Notes: generated from the sequence alone by a model not told the origin. A stretch of DNA of 45,919 bases from Acetobacteraceae bacterium B3987 (GCA_026537415.1 JAFNMF010000024.1:1-45919); one strand, 5' to 3'. Positions 14,208 through 23,661 are shown, numbered from the stretch's first letter. Program-made: numbers and translations.

Positions 14208-17200
14208 ATGCCTTCCAGTGACGACCGCCCACGGGATGAATATGGACGGTGGGTCAGCGAAGGCGGTGCCCGGCGCAAGAAATTGCAGGAACGGCACGGA
14301 AAGCTGCTGGACCGGCTGGAGAAGGAACATGCCAACCCGCCAGCTTATGGAGACGAGGCATGGAACATGCCTTCAACGGGGCATGATACGAGGAAAGAAC
14401 CGCCCCTGAAACGCCCCGTCATCGTGGGAGAAATACCCCACCCTGAGGACCAGAGCGTTCAGGTGCCGGTGGCCTTCCATGAAGGAACGCAGGACACTCG
14501 CAAGAAGAACGGACGGGGTAGCGGCTATGGCCGCCGCCACATCGAATACAGGCACGGGAAGGAAATCAGGGACCTTGGATACAGGAACGCCCTGGAGTTC
14601 GTGGGACATGCCGTAGAGAACCATACGGATGATTTCCAGAGTCCCAGACATCCCACCAGGCAGCTCACGGCTGAAGGCCCGCATGGGACGCCGTTACTGA
14701 CAGCTCTGAACCTAGTCCCACATGGAGATCACTACTCCGTGCGGACGGCCTTCCCGACGAACAGGGGTTACATTGAAGGTCTGAAACAGCAGGCGGGGAG
14801 TTCGCGACCTTCCCCTGGTGGTCAGCACGGCCATAACCACGAGTTAACAACCCAACGTCATTCCCTGAAGGCCGGGGAAGCGGGGCAAGGCGACAATTCA
14901 CCTGCTGCGCCGAATATGGAGCGCAGGGACGGCTCCCGTCAAGACGATTATGAGCCGGACGTCATCCCTCTCCTGTCGCCGGAGCATTTCCGCCACACGG
15001 TTCACGACCAGAAAGACGCTGCCATGCCTTCCAGTGATGACCGTCCACGGGACGAATATGGGCGGTGGGTCAGCGAAGGCGGTGCCCAGCGCAAGAAACT
15101 TCAGGAACGGCACGGTAAGCTGCTGGACCGGCTGGAGAAGGAAGATGCCAACCCGCCAGCTTATGGAGACAAAGCATGGAACATCGGCAAGGGGGGTTAC
15201 GATACCCGTAACCAGCCGGGAATGTCCCGCCCTATCGTGCTAGGAGAGATCCACCATCCTTATGACAGAAACACTCGTGTCCCTGTCGTACTGCGGGAAG
15301 GAATGCAGGATACTACTCACCCTGCCGGATCAGGGTTTGGCAGACGGCACATCGAGTTTCGTCATGGACAGGAACTGCGGGACAAAGGCTTCCGTGACGC
15401 CGTGGACTTCGCCGGGCATATAGTCAACCACCATGACATTGATGTGGAAGATCAGCGGCGAGGATCCCGTATTCTGGCACAGAAGCCGGAGAAGGAAAGC
15501 TCAAATGCCAGAACACCCCTTACACCGCTACGGCTGCACGAGAAGGGTGACCATTACTCGGTAACAACGGCCTATCGTGGGAAATGGCGGGATGTAAAGA
15601 AACTGAAGAAGCAGGCGGAGGACTCGCAGCGGACGGAGAAACCATCTCATCCTCCTGATGCCCGTTCCGATCATGGGCATGAGGTTGTACAGACCGTGCC
15701 CCCACAAGGACCGGATGGGGACCGGCAAGGCGATAATTCACCCGCTTCGCCACTGAATATGGAGCGCAAGGACTGCTCCCGTCAAGACGATTATGAGCCG
15801 GACTCCATCCCCCTCCTACCGCCGGAGCATTTCCGCAGCACGGATCACGAACAGAAAGACGCCGCCATGTCCTCCGTTACTGCCGCCGGTATTGTCTATA
15901 CCACCGCCGGGCGTGTGCTGCTGCTTAAGCGGGCAGACGGCACATGGGGCATTGTGGCGGGCAAGAGCGAAGAAGGCGAAACCCCGCCGGAAACCGCTGC
16001 CCGTGAGGCGATAGAAGAGATCGGGACTGCTCCGGAGGGCAAGACGCTCTGGTCCGTCCAGATGCCCCGTCATGATGGGCCGGGGGACTTCCGGGCTTAC
16101 GCCGTGCAGCTGAATGAGGAGTTCATGCCCCGCCTGAATGACGAGCATACGGGCTGGGGCTGGTTCGCAGGCAACAAACTGCCCTCACCCCTGTTCCCCG
16201 GCACGGCGGACGTGCTGGACCGCTTCACCATGAATATGGGCGGCATCTGCCAGAAGATAGCGGACGGCACCTATACCAGCCCTCAACGCTTCATGAATGT
16301 CACGCTCTTTGCCATGCGCATCAGCGGGACAGGCTGGGCCTACAGGGGCGGAGACCGGCAGGAATACGCCTATCGCAGCCGTGATGACTGGCTCACCCCG
16401 GAGGTCATGCAGGCCTGTCAGGGGATGCCGGTTGTTCTGGAACACCCGGAAGAAACCCCCGTCATCACGGACGCCTTCTACCGGGAGCGGTCAGTCGGGC
16501 AGGTCGTCCTTCCCTACATAAAGGGGGATGAACTCTGGGCCATCGTCCGCATCCAGAACCGGGCCGTTGCCAAGGCCCTGACGGATGAACAGTGGTCCAC
16601 CTCGCCGGGCGTGCTGACAGGCAAGGACAGTGTCAGCCGCCCTCTGGGGCAGGACGGCACCACCCTGCTGCTGGAAGGGGCACCCTTCCACCCCGATCAC
16701 CTCGCCATCGTCTCAGCCGGTGTCTGGGACAAGTACGGGCCACCCACGGGGATTGATTCCTCACTTTCACGACAAGATGGAGATACACACATGGCCGATC
16801 TGAACTCTGCCATGCGTTCCACCTGCGATGCGCTGGCACAGCGTTGCACGGATGGGCGCAACGACGCCGAAGACAAGGGCAACAAGGAAAGCTCTACCCT
16901 GTTCGCCTCGCTGCTGGAGCAGCTGGACAAGCTCAAGGGGCTTATCGAAGGGGCCGCCACCGCCCGCACGGATGGGGAAGAAAAAGGGCCAAGTGAAAAA
17001 GAGATCGCCCAGCAGCTCATGAAGATTGGTGAGGACATCGCCAAACATGATGGTGAAGGTGACATGCCCTCCAACCACATCCCCGGCGAGCCGCTTCCGC
17101 AGACCAGCTCCGAAGCTCCGGAGGACAAGGAAAAGCTGGCCGATGCCCTGGAGAAGATCGCCAAGGATGCCCTGAAAGACCGTCGTGACCGCAAGGACAG

Positions 17201-17912
17201 CGCGGAAGGCGGCAAAGGTCAGGCTGAAAAGGCTGTGGAAGCCCAGACCGAAAAGGACCGCAAGGATGGTCTGGAAGGTCCAGCCACCGAAACAGTGGAA
17301 CGCAAGGACATGACAATGCCCCCCGAACAGATGGCCCGGATGGTCGAGAACATGCGGGCCAATGGCTGCGATGACAAGGCCATTGCCCAGTGTGTGGCAG
17401 ATTGCGGCGGCAACCCGGATGACTATGTGAAAGCCGAGACAGATGCCGAGCGGGAAACCCGTGAGCGTCTGGCCGAAATGGACCGCCGGGATGCGGAACG
17501 CCGGAAAGAGCTGGATGAGCTGAAGGCCAGCACCCGTCCCCTCTCCGATGAAGAGCATAACGAGATCAGCGAGACGGAGGCCCATACGGACGCCGTGGCC
17601 CTGCCGCTGGGCCTGCGGACGCCCCGTTACATCCCCGGCGAGACGACAGCCGGTTACAGGCGTCGCTGTGCCGCTCTCCTTCAGCCCCACTCTGAGGACT
17701 GGAAGGATACGGACCTCTCCAAACTGCCGCCGGAGGTCTTCGCTGTAGCAGCCCGGCAGATTCACAAGGACGCTCAGGCCGCCGCCCGGCGTCCGGTGAA
17801 GTACGACAGCAGCCAGCCTCTCACCGCCGTGCGCCAGCGCAGCGAGACCGGCCACACCCGCACCGATTACCGGGGCGGCTTCCGTGGTGCTTTCGGCAAC
17901 TTCATGGCCTGA
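14208..17912 (+). CDS. Giant fusion: two toxin-like domains, Nudix, capsid protease (DUF2213), scaffold
   Basis: 1234 residues. Units 1 (1-272) and 2 (273-553) are tandem duplicates. Both start [20 protein letters not shown], carry G(Y/F)GRRHIE(Y/F)RHG (histidines near 111 and 381) and end DDYEPD..PLL.PEHFR....QKDAAM. The RRHIE.RHG region resembles phage Barnase/EndoU/colicin/RelE-like (BECR) nuclease domains attached to MuF systems. Residues 554-690 form a Nudix domain with an intact box (Gly585, Glu591, Arg599-Glu600, Glu603-Glu604, Gly606). Residues 696-850 are DUF2213-like (capsid maturation protease). Residues 862-1234 form a charged coiled-coil scaffold. Possibly processed during head assembly. 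The fusion architecture is unusual. Confidence 0.8.
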   Translation: MPSSDDRPRDEYGRWVSEGGARRKKLQERHGKLLDRLEKEHANPPAYGDEAWNMPSTGHDTRKEPPLKRPVIVGEIPHPEDQSVQVPVAFHEGTQDTRKKNGRGSGYGRRHIEYRHGKEIRDLGYRNALEFVGHAVENHTDDFQSPRHPTRQLTAEGPHGTPLLTALNLVPHGDHYSVRTAFPTNRGYIEGLKQQAGSSRPSPGGQHGHNHELTTQRHSLKAGEAGQGDNSPAAPNMERRDGSRQDDYEPDVIPLLSPEHFRHTVHDQKDAAMPSSDDRPRDEYGRWVSEGGAQRKKLQERHGKLLDRLEKEDANPPAYGDKAWNIGKGGYDTRNQPGMSRPIVLGEIHHPYDRNTRVPVVLREGMQDTTHPAGSGFGRRHIEFRHGQELRDKGFRDAVDFAGHIVNHHDIDVEDQRRGSRILAQKPEKESSNARTPLTPLRLHEKGDHYSVTTAYRGKWRDVKKLKKQAEDSQRTEKPSHPPDARSDHGHEVVQTVPPQGPDGDRQGDNSPASPLNMERKDCSRQDDYEPDSIPLLPPEHFRSTDHEQKDAAMSSVTAAGIVYTTAGRVLLLKRADGTWGIVAGKSEEGETPPETAAREAIEEIGTAPEGKTLWSVQMPRHDGPGDFRAYAVQLNEEFMPRLNDEHTGWGWFAGNKLPSPLFPGTADVLDRFTMNMGGICQKIADGTYTSPQRFMNVTLFAMRISGTGWAYRGGDRQEYAYRSRDDWLTPEVMQACQGMPVVLEHPEETPVITDAFYRERSVGQVVLPYIKGDELWAIVRIQNRAVAKALTDEQWSTSPGVLTGKDSVSRPLGQDGTTLLLEGAPFHPDHLAIVSAGVWDKYGPPTGIDSSLSRQDGDTHMADLNSAMRSTCDALAQRCTDGRNDAEDKGNKESSTLFASLLEQLDKLKGLIEGAATARTDGEEKGPSEKEIAQQLMKIGEDIAKHDGEGDMPSNHIPGEPLPQTSSEAPEDKEKLADALEKIAKDALKDRRDRKDSAEGGKGQAEKAVEAQTEKDRKDGLEGPATETVERKDMTMPPEQMARMVENMRANGCDDKAIAQCVADCGGNPDDYVKAETDAERETRERLAEMDRRDAERRKELDELKASTRPLSDEEHNEISETEAHTDAVALPLGLRTPRYIPGETTAGYRRRCAALLQPHSEDWKDTDLSKLPPEVFAVAARQIHKDAQAAARRPVKYDSSQPLTAVRQRSETGHTRTDYRGGFRGAFGNFMA
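16791..17912 (+). CDS. Nested in-frame scaffold protein (internal start)
   Basis: An in-frame ATG at 16791 ([19 protein letters not shown]) has GGAG nine bases upstream, exactly at the end of the protease region. It would yield a 373-residue scaffold alone: helical, Glu/Lys-rich, with coiled coils ([20 protein letters not shown]). Lambda C/Nu3 uses the same protease/scaffold nested arrangement. This is a prediction from ribosome-binding site and domain boundary. The scaffold could equally be released by proteolysis. Confidence 0.55.
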   Translation: MADLNSAMRSTCDALAQRCTDGRNDAEDKGNKESSTLFASLLEQLDKLKGLIEGAATARTDGEEKGPSEKEIAQQLMKIGEDIAKHDGEGDMPSNHIPGEPLPQTSSEAPEDKEKLADALEKIAKDALKDRRDRKDSAEGGKGQAEKAVEAQTEKDRKDGLEGPATETVERKDMTMPPEQMARMVENMRANGCDDKAIAQCVADCGGNPDDYVKAETDAERETRERLAEMDRRDAERRKELDELKASTRPLSDEEHNEISETEAHTDAVALPLGLRTPRYIPGETTAGYRRRCAALLQPHSEDWKDTDLSKLPPEVFAVAARQIHKDAQAAARRPVKYDSSQPLTAVRQRSETGHTRTDYRGGFRGAFGNFMA

Positions 17913-17927
17913 TAAGGAACTCCCCTC

Positions 17928-18587
17928 ATGGCAAACACGCCTTCTTTCTCCCCCTACGCCACGACACAGGCTTCCGGCCTGTTCAACAGCTCCACGACCG
18001 GGGCCATTCAGGGCCTCATGGTGGCCGACCCGGCGGCCCGCTACCGCCTCTCCATCGGCTATGTCGATCAGGAAGAAACCCTGCCCATGTGGGGCGGTGT
18101 GGCCGTCTCCGAGCGTATCGGGCGCATCCCCGGCATGGGAGCCAGCGTCAATAGCGGCACGTCCCCCAATAATGGCCGCATGGGGTCTGCCCTCAAGCGG
18201 GCCACCTCCACGACGGACATCACCGGCTTTGCGCTGTACGACCACGCCAATCACATGGTCATCACGCCCTCCAGCCGTGCCCCGCAGGCCTTCCCCGGCA
18301 ACTCCATCGGCTTTGCCCGCTTCGGCTCCAACGTGCGGGTACCCGTCCCGGCTGACCCGGCCCTGCTCAATCAGGTCGGACAGCTGACCAATGGCTCCTT
18401 TGGCTGGGACTTCCAGAACCAGCGTCTGGTGGCCGGAAGCAGCGGCTCCACCATTCCGGTGCGCCTGCTGGAGGTCTACGAGACCGGTGGCCTGCTGGTG
18501 AATTACGACCAGACGACCGGAAGCCTCAACTGGATGCGCTCGGACGACCCGAAGGCCAGTTCCGTTCTGGTTCTCATCCAGCTCTGA
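17928..18587 (+). CDS. Head decoration / structural cement protein
   Basis: 219 residues, beta-rich and glycine/serine-rich, without charged coiled coils. It lies directly between scaffold and major capsid. Phages with this capsid type usually have a cement protein here. No catalytic motif. Function is inferred from location, composition and size. Confidence 0.65.
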   Translation: MANTPSFSPYATTQASGLFNSSTTGAIQGLMVADPAARYRLSIGYVDQEETLPMWGGVAVSERIGRIPGMGASVNSGTSPNNGRMGSALKRATSTTDITGFALYDHANHMVITPSSRAPQAFPGNSIGFARFGSNVRVPVPADPALLNQVGQLTNGSFGWDFQNQRLVAGSSGSTIPVRLLEVYETGGLLVNYDQTTGSLNWMRSDDPKASSVLVLIQL

Positions 18588-18607
18588 CCCTCTGAAAGGA
18601 TACGCTC

Positions 18608-19759
18608 ATGGCACTAATTGCCCCCGCCCGGATGACGGTCAATCCGTCATTCACCTCTCCCCGCTTCCTGCTCAACAATGCCGTCCGCTCCGGCTTCATG
18701 CGTCTTTTCCCCGGTGACGGGCCGGATGTGAAGCTGACCGAAGGCGCAAAGGCCGTCTATGTCCCGGTGCTGGACCTCCGCACCCTCGCAAAAGGCAGCC
18801 AGACAGGCTACAACGAGCTGCCCAGCGTCAGCATCAAGGCGGACTACATTACCACCCCGGCTTACGAGCAGAAGGTGCGTGTCGCCTATTCCCGTGAAGA
18901 CCTCAATGCGGCTTCGAGCTGGAACATCTCGCTGGCCAGTGCCTATACCATGGCCATGCGTCAGGCCCATTTCCAGCTTCTGCGTGACGCTGCCCTGTTC
19001 GGCTTCAACCCGCAGAATGGCGAAGGCCTCATCAACAGTGCCTCCGGCACAGTGCGGGAGCGGCTACAGGCCGACAGCAACGGCCGGACCACGCTGGATG
19101 ACTATGACCCCGGTCAGGCTCTCCAGTCCTTCCTGCGGGCCATCACGGGCCGCCTGAATGCCTGTAACCTGCTGGGCATCTCCGCCCAGTATAATGCAGG
19201 TGGGCCGCCGGTACGGGTCGTCTTCCTTGCGCCGCAGCGTGTGCTGGGTCTGCTGGCCTCCCGCATTGTGGAGCTGACATCCTACCAGCGTCCGGGTGCC
19301 GGGTCTGCCAGCATCATCCAGTCCATCATTGACGTGATGCGAGCCTCCAATGTGGACGTGCAGTTTGCGCCGGACGACACGCTGCGGGGCCGTGGTGAAG
19401 GCGGTACGGATGCGGTCATCCTGACCATCCCGGAACTACCGGACATGGGCGCACAGGGCCAGTTTGACACCAATGTGTTTGGCGATGAGTTCCAGCCTGA
19501 TGAGCGGGCCTGCAACGCCCTGTTCGTGGACCGTGAAGTGCCTGCCGAGATCTCCGGGCCTATCGGAGCCGAGGGGACTGACACGGTGAGCTTCATGACG
19601 GTCACGTCCGGCTGGTCCCTGCGTGGTGAGGCTACAGCCATCCTCTCCATCCCCGTGGCGGATGGCAATGAGTTCTCCCTGAACACCGCCCCCGCAACAC
19701 AGGCAACCCAGACCGCCAGCACGGCCAGCAGCGGCACGGCAGCCAAGACAGGCTCGTAA
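18608..19759 (+). CDS. Major capsid protein (DUF2184-like)
   Basis: 383 residues. Early region FTSPRFLLNNAVRSGFMRLF, then TPAYEQKVRVAYSREDLNAA and QAHFQLLRDAALFGFN, consistent with the DUF2184 HK97-fold capsid family. A low-complexity Thr/Ala/Ser tail (QATQTASTASSGTAAKTGS) ends the protein. Its codons for TTLDDYDPGQ (19088-19119) match CRISPR spacer C8 in 29 of 32 bases, so relatives of this capsid gene are probable CRISPR targets. Confidence 0.88.
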   Translation: MALIAPARMTVNPSFTSPRFLLNNAVRSGFMRLFPGDGPDVKLTEGAKAVYVPVLDLRTLAKGSQTGYNELPSVSIKADYITTPAYEQKVRVAYSREDLNAASSWNISLASAYTMAMRQAHFQLLRDAALFGFNPQNGEGLINSASGTVRERLQADSNGRTTLDDYDPGQALQSFLRAITGRLNACNLLGISAQYNAGGPPVRVVFLAPQRVLGLLASRIVELTSYQRPGAGSASIIQSIIDVMRASNVDVQFAPDDTLRGRGEGGTDAVILTIPELPDMGAQGQFDTNVFGDEFQPDERACNALFVDREVPAEISGPIGAEGTDTVSFMTVTSGWSLRGEATAILSIPVADGNEFSLNTAPATQATQTASTASSGTAAKTGS

Positions 19760-20033
19760 GGGCGCACACAGTGAGGGGGTGGTGTTTTGTCATCCCCTCT
19801 CCTCTAGGATCGAACTTAGTAGCTCCAAGGCGGAGCGGCCATGCAGGTCGATGGGCTGAACCAAAAATTTAGCAGCTAAATATTCCGCTCTTTCCCGCAG
19901 TACTGAGTAATCTTTCCTCACTTATGGCACAGAAGGATATTTCCTATTTTCCTCAAAGTTTTTTATTGACGCACGACACGTCTATCGTATGTCTTAGCGT
20001 ATGGAACGTATTACACATTCAGGGGGATCCGTG
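19760..20033 (+). promoter_or_regulatory. AT-richer intergenic region with likely accessory promoter
   Basis: No gene is seen in about 270 bases after the capsid gene. TTGACG (19966-19971) and TATGTC (19988-19993), 16 bases apart, form a plausible promoter 40 bases before the next start. GAGGGG...CCCCTC (19772-19797) could form a weak hairpin. The lower GC suggests the edge of a transferred cassette. Confidence 0.5.
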
Positions 20034-20243
20034 ATGTCCCGTATCGCCAGACATGTCTGCCAGAGTGTCATGGGTGTGTTTGCCGCCATGTATTCCCTTG
20101 GTGGGCAGCCTACCACTTACACGGCAACGTCGGCCAATGCACTGACAGCTGCGGCGTGGCGACAGACTGGTGCTTCCTTACGAGCTGCAATGAGAGAAGC
20201 GGACAACGCCTACGCAGCGGAAAAAGCTGCATCCACCAGATGA
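20034..20243 (+). CDS. Hypothetical small protein (69 aa)
   Basis: Start at ATG 20034 (MSRIARHVCQSVMGVFAAMY), with GGGGGATC upstream; ATG 20001 is an alternative without a site. A hydrophobic N-terminal stretch after basic residues could be a signal or membrane anchor. The remainder is alanine-rich and helical (ALTAAAWRQTGASLRAAMRE). Coupled to the next gene by ATGA. Confidence 0.5.
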   Translation: MSRIARHVCQSVMGVFAAMYSLGGQPTTYTATSANALTAAAWRQTGASLRAAMREADNAYAAEKAASTR

Positions 20244-20734
20244 CTGACTCCGAGGGAGCCCCTCCCAAAAAGTATTCCTCTCCTATGGGAGAGGTTCATA
20301 CCATTTCCCTTGGCAAGGAAAGCGTACAGGCTAGGCTTGTTCAAACCTCTCAGGTCGTACATACTCAGAAACTGCACGTTGGCCCACTACCATCTGCCAG
20401 CGATTTAGAGGCCTATTCAAAAATCGGGAAGGATGGTGAGGTTCTGGATCTCATCTTGGCGATGGCCAGGAAAAACAATGAGACACAGAATAAAACGGCT
20501 CATCGTGCGCAATGGTTTGCTTTTTTCAGTGATCTCTCCAGAACTATCACAGGCCTTATTTTCGGTGGCGGCTGCGTGCTCGTTGCGTATACCTTGGCCA
20601 TGCATGACCACCCATATATAGCCGGCGTTGTAGCTACGACCACTGTCCTGATTGGTCTAGGGGTTTTGGTAATGAGGGTCTTACCTCCCAAAGATGGTGT
20701 CCAGCCACCACCTCAAAAAAACGATGAACAATAA
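20240..20734 (+). CDS. DUF2335-like membrane protein
   Basis: 164 residues from ATG 20240, overlapping the upstream TGA. HVGPLPSASDLEAYSKIGKD followed by an NNETQNKTAHR stretch is the DUF2335 signature (GPLP.P..L..Y..I......). Two membrane segments follow (GLIFGGGCVLVAYTLAM and YIAGVVATTTVLIGLGVLVM). Members occur in phages and mobile elements. Roles in exclusion or holin-like function have been suggested, but none is shown here. Ends at a terminator. Confidence 0.7.
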   Translation: MTDSEGAPPKKYSSPMGEVHTISLGKESVQARLVQTSQVVHTQKLHVGPLPSASDLEAYSKIGKDGEVLDLILAMARKNNETQNKTAHRAQWFAFFSDLSRTITGLIFGGGCVLVAYTLAMHDHPYIAGVVATTTVLIGLGVLVMRVLPPKDGVQPPPQKNDEQ

Positions 20735-20739
20735 CAACC

Positions 20740-20769
20740 AACCCTCCCCCCACCGGGAGGGTTTTTTAT
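20740..20769 (+). terminator. Recurrent terminator module, copy 2
   Basis: AACCCTCCC (20740-20748) / GGGAGGGTT (20755-20763), then a T-run and TTATTGCCCAACG, leading straight into the AAAGGAAA ribosome-binding site of the next gene. Duplicated almost exactly at 35284-35312. Confidence 0.9.
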
Positions 20770-20795
20770 TGCCCAACGCCAGAAAGGAAACCACC

Positions 20796-21074
20796 ATGCC
20801 CGACACAATCATCCCCTTCACGCCGGACGAGAACAGTGCGCCGCCCTTTAAGGCGCAGATCACAGTGGCGGAGGGACAGCTCAACATTTCAACGTGGTGG
20901 AACACGGCAGGCCAGCGGTGGTACCTGAAGGTCACCGAGCCACGGGGAGAAGACAAGCTCTTCCGGCCATTGATTGGCTCTCCACAGAACTATGATATAA
21001 ACCTTATCAGTTCGATTTCATCTTCCAAGTTGATCTACCGTGAGGACAACGGGACTTTGGAAGTGACAGTATAG
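20796..21074 (+). CDS. Baseplate plug-like protein (DUF6983-type), copy 1
   Basis: 92 residues. The pattern IIPFTPDENSAPPFKAQ...LNISTWWNTAGQRWYLKV and RPLIGSPQNYDINL fits the short phage baseplate-plug family (F.I.L.......L....Y.....WN....W.....D..G..L......G..LL). In related phages this gene lies just before the baseplate hub. Here the hub is 3.7 kb downstream, separated by inserted genes. Paralogue at 35340-35621. Confidence 0.65.
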   Translation: MPDTIIPFTPDENSAPPFKAQITVAEGQLNISTWWNTAGQRWYLKVTEPRGEDKLFRPLIGSPQNYDINLISSISSSKLIYREDNGTLEVTV

Positions 21075-21083
21075 GAGCAGAGC

Positions 21084-21833
21084 ATGGCTACTCCCGGCAC
21101 ACTGGCCCTTATCTTTCTGGTCTGGAGTTCAGCCTCACAGCCGGGCAGTCCGCCCAACTACTCCCGTTCTGTCCTGACACCGCCAGAGCCCGGCGAAAGC
21201 ACAGAGTTCCTTGACCCCAACGCCCCCATGCACGACTTCTACGACGCCAAGGCGAGACTGGAAGGCGGCAATGAGGTGTCGGGGGAAGTTGGACCGCTTG
21301 CAGGCCGCGCCGCCTTCGCTACTCTGCCCGCAAAGACGCTGGCCGAGTGCCGGGCCTATCTGAAAAGCCACTATCGTTTTTACGAAGAAGCCGCCGAAAG
21401 CGCAGGCCATGTGATTCAGGATGCCCGGTGCATGGTCATCCCGCCGGGCAAGCACTTATCCCCTTATTTCCCCGGTGGATACGGCTTGGACGGAAAACCA
21501 CAGGACCCGTTCGGGCTGGTGGATATTCCGGCAGCCCCGAAACAGGAAGGGCCAGCATGTGCCCAGATTACTCGTCCTGACTGGCCTCAGGAGGCAGCAA
21601 CTTCAGGAGTTGAAGGGCACGCCGATACTGAATGCCAAGTTTACCAAGGAGATGACGGGTACCGTCACAACCGTAACTGTAAAGTGGTCTCAAAGCACGA
21701 TGAGATGTTTTCGAACTTGTACGCTGAAGCAGCCTTAGACTTTGAAAGCGAACGGTGCTGGAAAGGCGATCCGGCCCCCACCTCTGATGGACAACCTCAT
21801 CTTGAACATCACAATTTCACGTTCAACGACTAA
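21084..21833 (+). CDS. Putative exported protein, copy 1
   Basis: 249 residues. The N terminus (TLALIFLVWSSASQPGSPP) is hydrophobic and may be a weak signal peptide, although it lacks the usual basic start. The body contains FLDPNAPMHDFYDAKARLEG and CMVIPPGKHLSPYFPGGYGL, with scattered cysteines suggesting disulfides. I do not recognise the family. A paralogue (35632-36387) shares the first two thirds closely and differs in the last third, as if the C terminus diversifies. Confidence 0.6.
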   Translation: MATPGTLALIFLVWSSASQPGSPPNYSRSVLTPPEPGESTEFLDPNAPMHDFYDAKARLEGGNEVSGEVGPLAGRAAFATLPAKTLAECRAYLKSHYRFYEEAAESAGHVIQDARCMVIPPGKHLSPYFPGGYGLDGKPQDPFGLVDIPAAPKQEGPACAQITRPDWPQEAATSGVEGHADTECQVYQGDDGYRHNRNCKVVSKHDEMFSNLYAEAALDFESERCWKGDPAPTSDGQPHLEHHNFTFND

Positions 21834-21879
21834 GACGCCCCCGCTACTCTCAACCAAGTGACGATGAAAAGTAATTTTC

Positions 21880-22311
21880 CTATTTTTCATCGTCTTCTAA
21901 AATATCTTTGAAAATAGATTTATAACCATCAGGGAGGGTAGATTGATATGCCCCCTTTATCATCACAGATAACATTTCTGACTGCATACACTTACTTATC
22001 TTTAAATTCTCCAAGGCCCTCTTTACTTCATAACGAGCTATAGCCTTCTCTACAGAATCTGCATTACTATTTATAGCATCCTCATACGCAGCCTCAGCTA
22101 CTCTCAGTTCCTTCTTCGCTATAGCTACCTCTTGGTCGACATATTTTAAGTTCGAAGTCACACCTTCTCTTAGAACATTAAACGTAAAATCAAGACGTTG
22201 TTCAATCTCGGTATTCAATGATCTTCCAGAGGCCTTTGCGCTTTCCTCAATCTTCTTCTTGAGGTCTGCGGGAAGCCGAATTCGGAACTGTGGGTCATCT
22301 CTTTTAGCCAT
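21880..22311 (-). CDS. Arc/Mnt-type ribbon-helix-helix repressor with long coiled tail
   Basis: 143 residues from ATG 22311; upstream extension is implausible. FRIRLPADLKKKIEESAKAS...SLNTEI is the Arc-family beta strand plus two helices. An unusual 90-residue helical extension follows (VDQEVAIAKKELRVAEAAYED). Markedly AT-richer than its neighbours, a sign of transfer. Transcribed divergently from a second Arc-like gene, with palindromes overlapping its own start, so it should autoregulate. Spacer of CRISPR locus A resembles the codons for IEESAKASGRS. Confidence 0.82.
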   Translation of the reverse strand: MAKRDDPQFRIRLPADLKKKIEESAKASGRSLNTEIEQRLDFTFNVLREGVTSNLKYVDQEVAIAKKELRVAEAAYEDAINSNADSVEKAIARYEVKRALENLKISKCMQSEMLSVMIKGAYQSTLPDGYKSIFKDILEDDEK

Positions 22312-22388
22312 GTCACACGGTACTCCACTTTTTTTCTTGACGACAATAGCCCTACCGTGTGACAGATGAGGTGTCCCACGGTGGGACA
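22311..22388. promoter_or_regulatory. Divergent operator region of the arc/ant locus
   Basis: TGTCACACGGTA (22311-22322) and TACCGTGTGACA (22353-22364) are inverted copies, and TGTCCCACGGTGGGACA (22372-22388) is a perfect 8-1-8 palindrome. The shared half-site TGTC.CACGGT suggests binding sites for the ribbon-helix-helix proteins encoded on both sides. Confidence 0.75.
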
Positions 22389-22405
22389 GACAAGAGAGAA
22401 GGATA

Positions 22406-22630
22406 ATGGCAAAACCCAAACTAGCACAATTCAGGGTTTGGCTTGATAGCGAACTTCTGGATTGGACACGCAGAGATGCAACTTACAACAAGCGATCTCT
22501 CAGCGGACAAATCGCCTTCTGTATCGAAAGGTACAAGGAGGATATGGAAACAAAAAAGGCATCGGAAAGCCGGCAAGCCAATCCCGATGCCCATACCAGT
22601 GACCACGAAAGGACACCTATCGGTGAGTAA
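22406..22630 (+). CDS. Second Arc/Mnt-like ribbon-helix-helix protein
   Basis: 74 residues. FRVWLDSELLDWTRRDATYNK and SLSGQIAFCIERYKED fit the ribbon-helix-helix fold, with a charged, probably disordered tail. AGAGAAGGAT precedes the ATG. It overlaps the antirepressor start, so the two are translationally linked: the Arc position in P22 immI, where Arc represses ant. Confidence 0.72.
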   Translation: MAKPKLAQFRVWLDSELLDWTRRDATYNKRSLSGQIAFCIERYKEDMETKKASESRQANPDAHTSDHERTPIGE

Positions 22631-23360
22631 TACCACAACGCTGACGATTGCTGCCACCAAAATCAGACAGGATGCCGAGGGCCGCTATCGTCTGAATGAC
22701 TGCCATAAGGCAGCTGGTAGCGAAAAAAGGCACGGCCCATCATACTGGCTTGATACGGAACAAGCGCAGTCTCTCGCCAGAGAATTGACCGATACCGGAA
22801 TCCCGGTATCGCCTATTTCCGTCAAAAAGGGCGGATTAAACCAAGGCACCTACGTTTGCCGTGAATTGGTCTACGCCTACGCCATGTGGATCAGCCCAGC
22901 TTTCCACCTACATGTTATCCGAGCCTTTGACGATCTAGTGCAGGGGAAGGTCCCCTCTCCCGCTGCCAATTACAACATACCGGCCACGAAAGCGGAGGCG
23001 TTGCGGCTGGCCGCTGATCTTGAGGACGAACTGGTTATCGTCCGTCCCAAAGCAGCCGCTCTGGACTATATTTCGCAGCACGCCGAGGATATCGGCGTCA
23101 GGGATATGGGGCGTGAACTCCATGTCGGCCAGAACGCTCTTGTCGCCTATCTGCTGGAACACAAATGGGCCTGCCGGGATGGGAAGGGCCGCAAGTTGAA
23201 ACCGGCGCATTACGGTCTCAGCAACGGCTACACACGCCTTATCACCACCACGTACACTACCAGCAGTGGCGAGGTCCGAGTGACTGACGAATTGAGGATT
23301 ACCGCCAAAGGCCGCACCCGTCTGGCGCATATTTTCTCCAACAAAGGAGAAGCAGCATGA
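22623..23360 (+). CDS. KilA-N / ANT antirepressor
   Basis: 245 residues from GTG 22623 (AAAGGA upstream), overlapping the Arc-like gene by eight bases. The N-terminal KilA-N domain includes RYRLNDCHKAAG, YWLDTEQAQSLARELTDT and VCRELVYAYAMWISPAFHLH. The C-terminal ANT/KilAC domain (PKAAALDYISQH...VRDMGRELHVGQNALVAYL...WACR...LKPAHYGLS) is homologous to that of the gene at 6063-6854. Expected to inactivate repressors, as P22 Ant does. CRISPR spacer B3 encodes WLVTEQAKGL, like WLDTEQAQSL here. Confidence 0.88.
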   Translation: MSNTTTLTIAATKIRQDAEGRYRLNDCHKAAGSEKRHGPSYWLDTEQAQSLARELTDTGIPVSPISVKKGGLNQGTYVCRELVYAYAMWISPAFHLHVIRAFDDLVQGKVPSPAANYNIPATKAEALRLAADLEDELVIVRPKAAALDYISQHAEDIGVRDMGRELHVGQNALVAYLLEHKWACRDGKGRKLKPAHYGLSNGYTRLITTTYTTSSGEVRVTDELRITAKGRTRLAHIFSNKGEAA

Positions 23361-23611
23361 GCAAGACAAACGACTTCACAGCCACCACGGCAGAAGCCCG
23401 CCTTGAGCGGCTTCTTTCCTCCTGCCGCCTCGTGCAGCAGAACTGGAATGACCTGATCTCCGCCCTCTCCGTCGTAGAGGGGGCCGTGCCAGATCGTGAA
23501 TATGATGGCGCAGGTGTCGCCGGGCTGCTCCGCCTGATTATCAACAACCAGAACGATGAATATAGCGATTTCGTCTCTGAAATCAGACGGGCAGAGGGAG
23601 AAGCAGTCTGA
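23357..23611 (+). CDS. Small protein of the antirepressor operon
   Basis: 84 residues, ATGA-coupled to the antirepressor. Helical and acidic (ARLERLLSSCRLVQQNWNDL; AGLLRLIINNQNDEYSDF). No known family. CRISPR spacer C1 matches its final codons in 26 of 32 bases, implying homologues in other phages that the array targets. Array B begins 76 bases downstream. Confidence 0.65.
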   Translation: MSKTNDFTATTAEARLERLLSSCRLVQQNWNDLISALSVVEGAVPDREYDGAGVAGLLRLIINNQNDEYSDFVSEIRRAEGEAV

Positions 23612-23661
23612 CTCAACTGGGGGGGTATCCATTTCTGGATACCTTCCTTCTTCCCCAGCAG

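Larger units (their letters stand above)
20740..21833 (+). repeat. Duplicated two-gene cassette, copy 1
   Basis: Terminator module, baseplate-plug-like gene and secreted-protein-like gene. The same order with high nucleotide identity is found at 35284-36387. Divergence concentrates near the 3' end of the second gene. Confidence 0.9.

Noticed and set aside
16767-18254. 495-residue open frame on the minus strand
   Set aside because: Shadow of the scaffold and cement genes in a GC-rich genome; no plausible domains, and the opposite strand has strong phage proteins.
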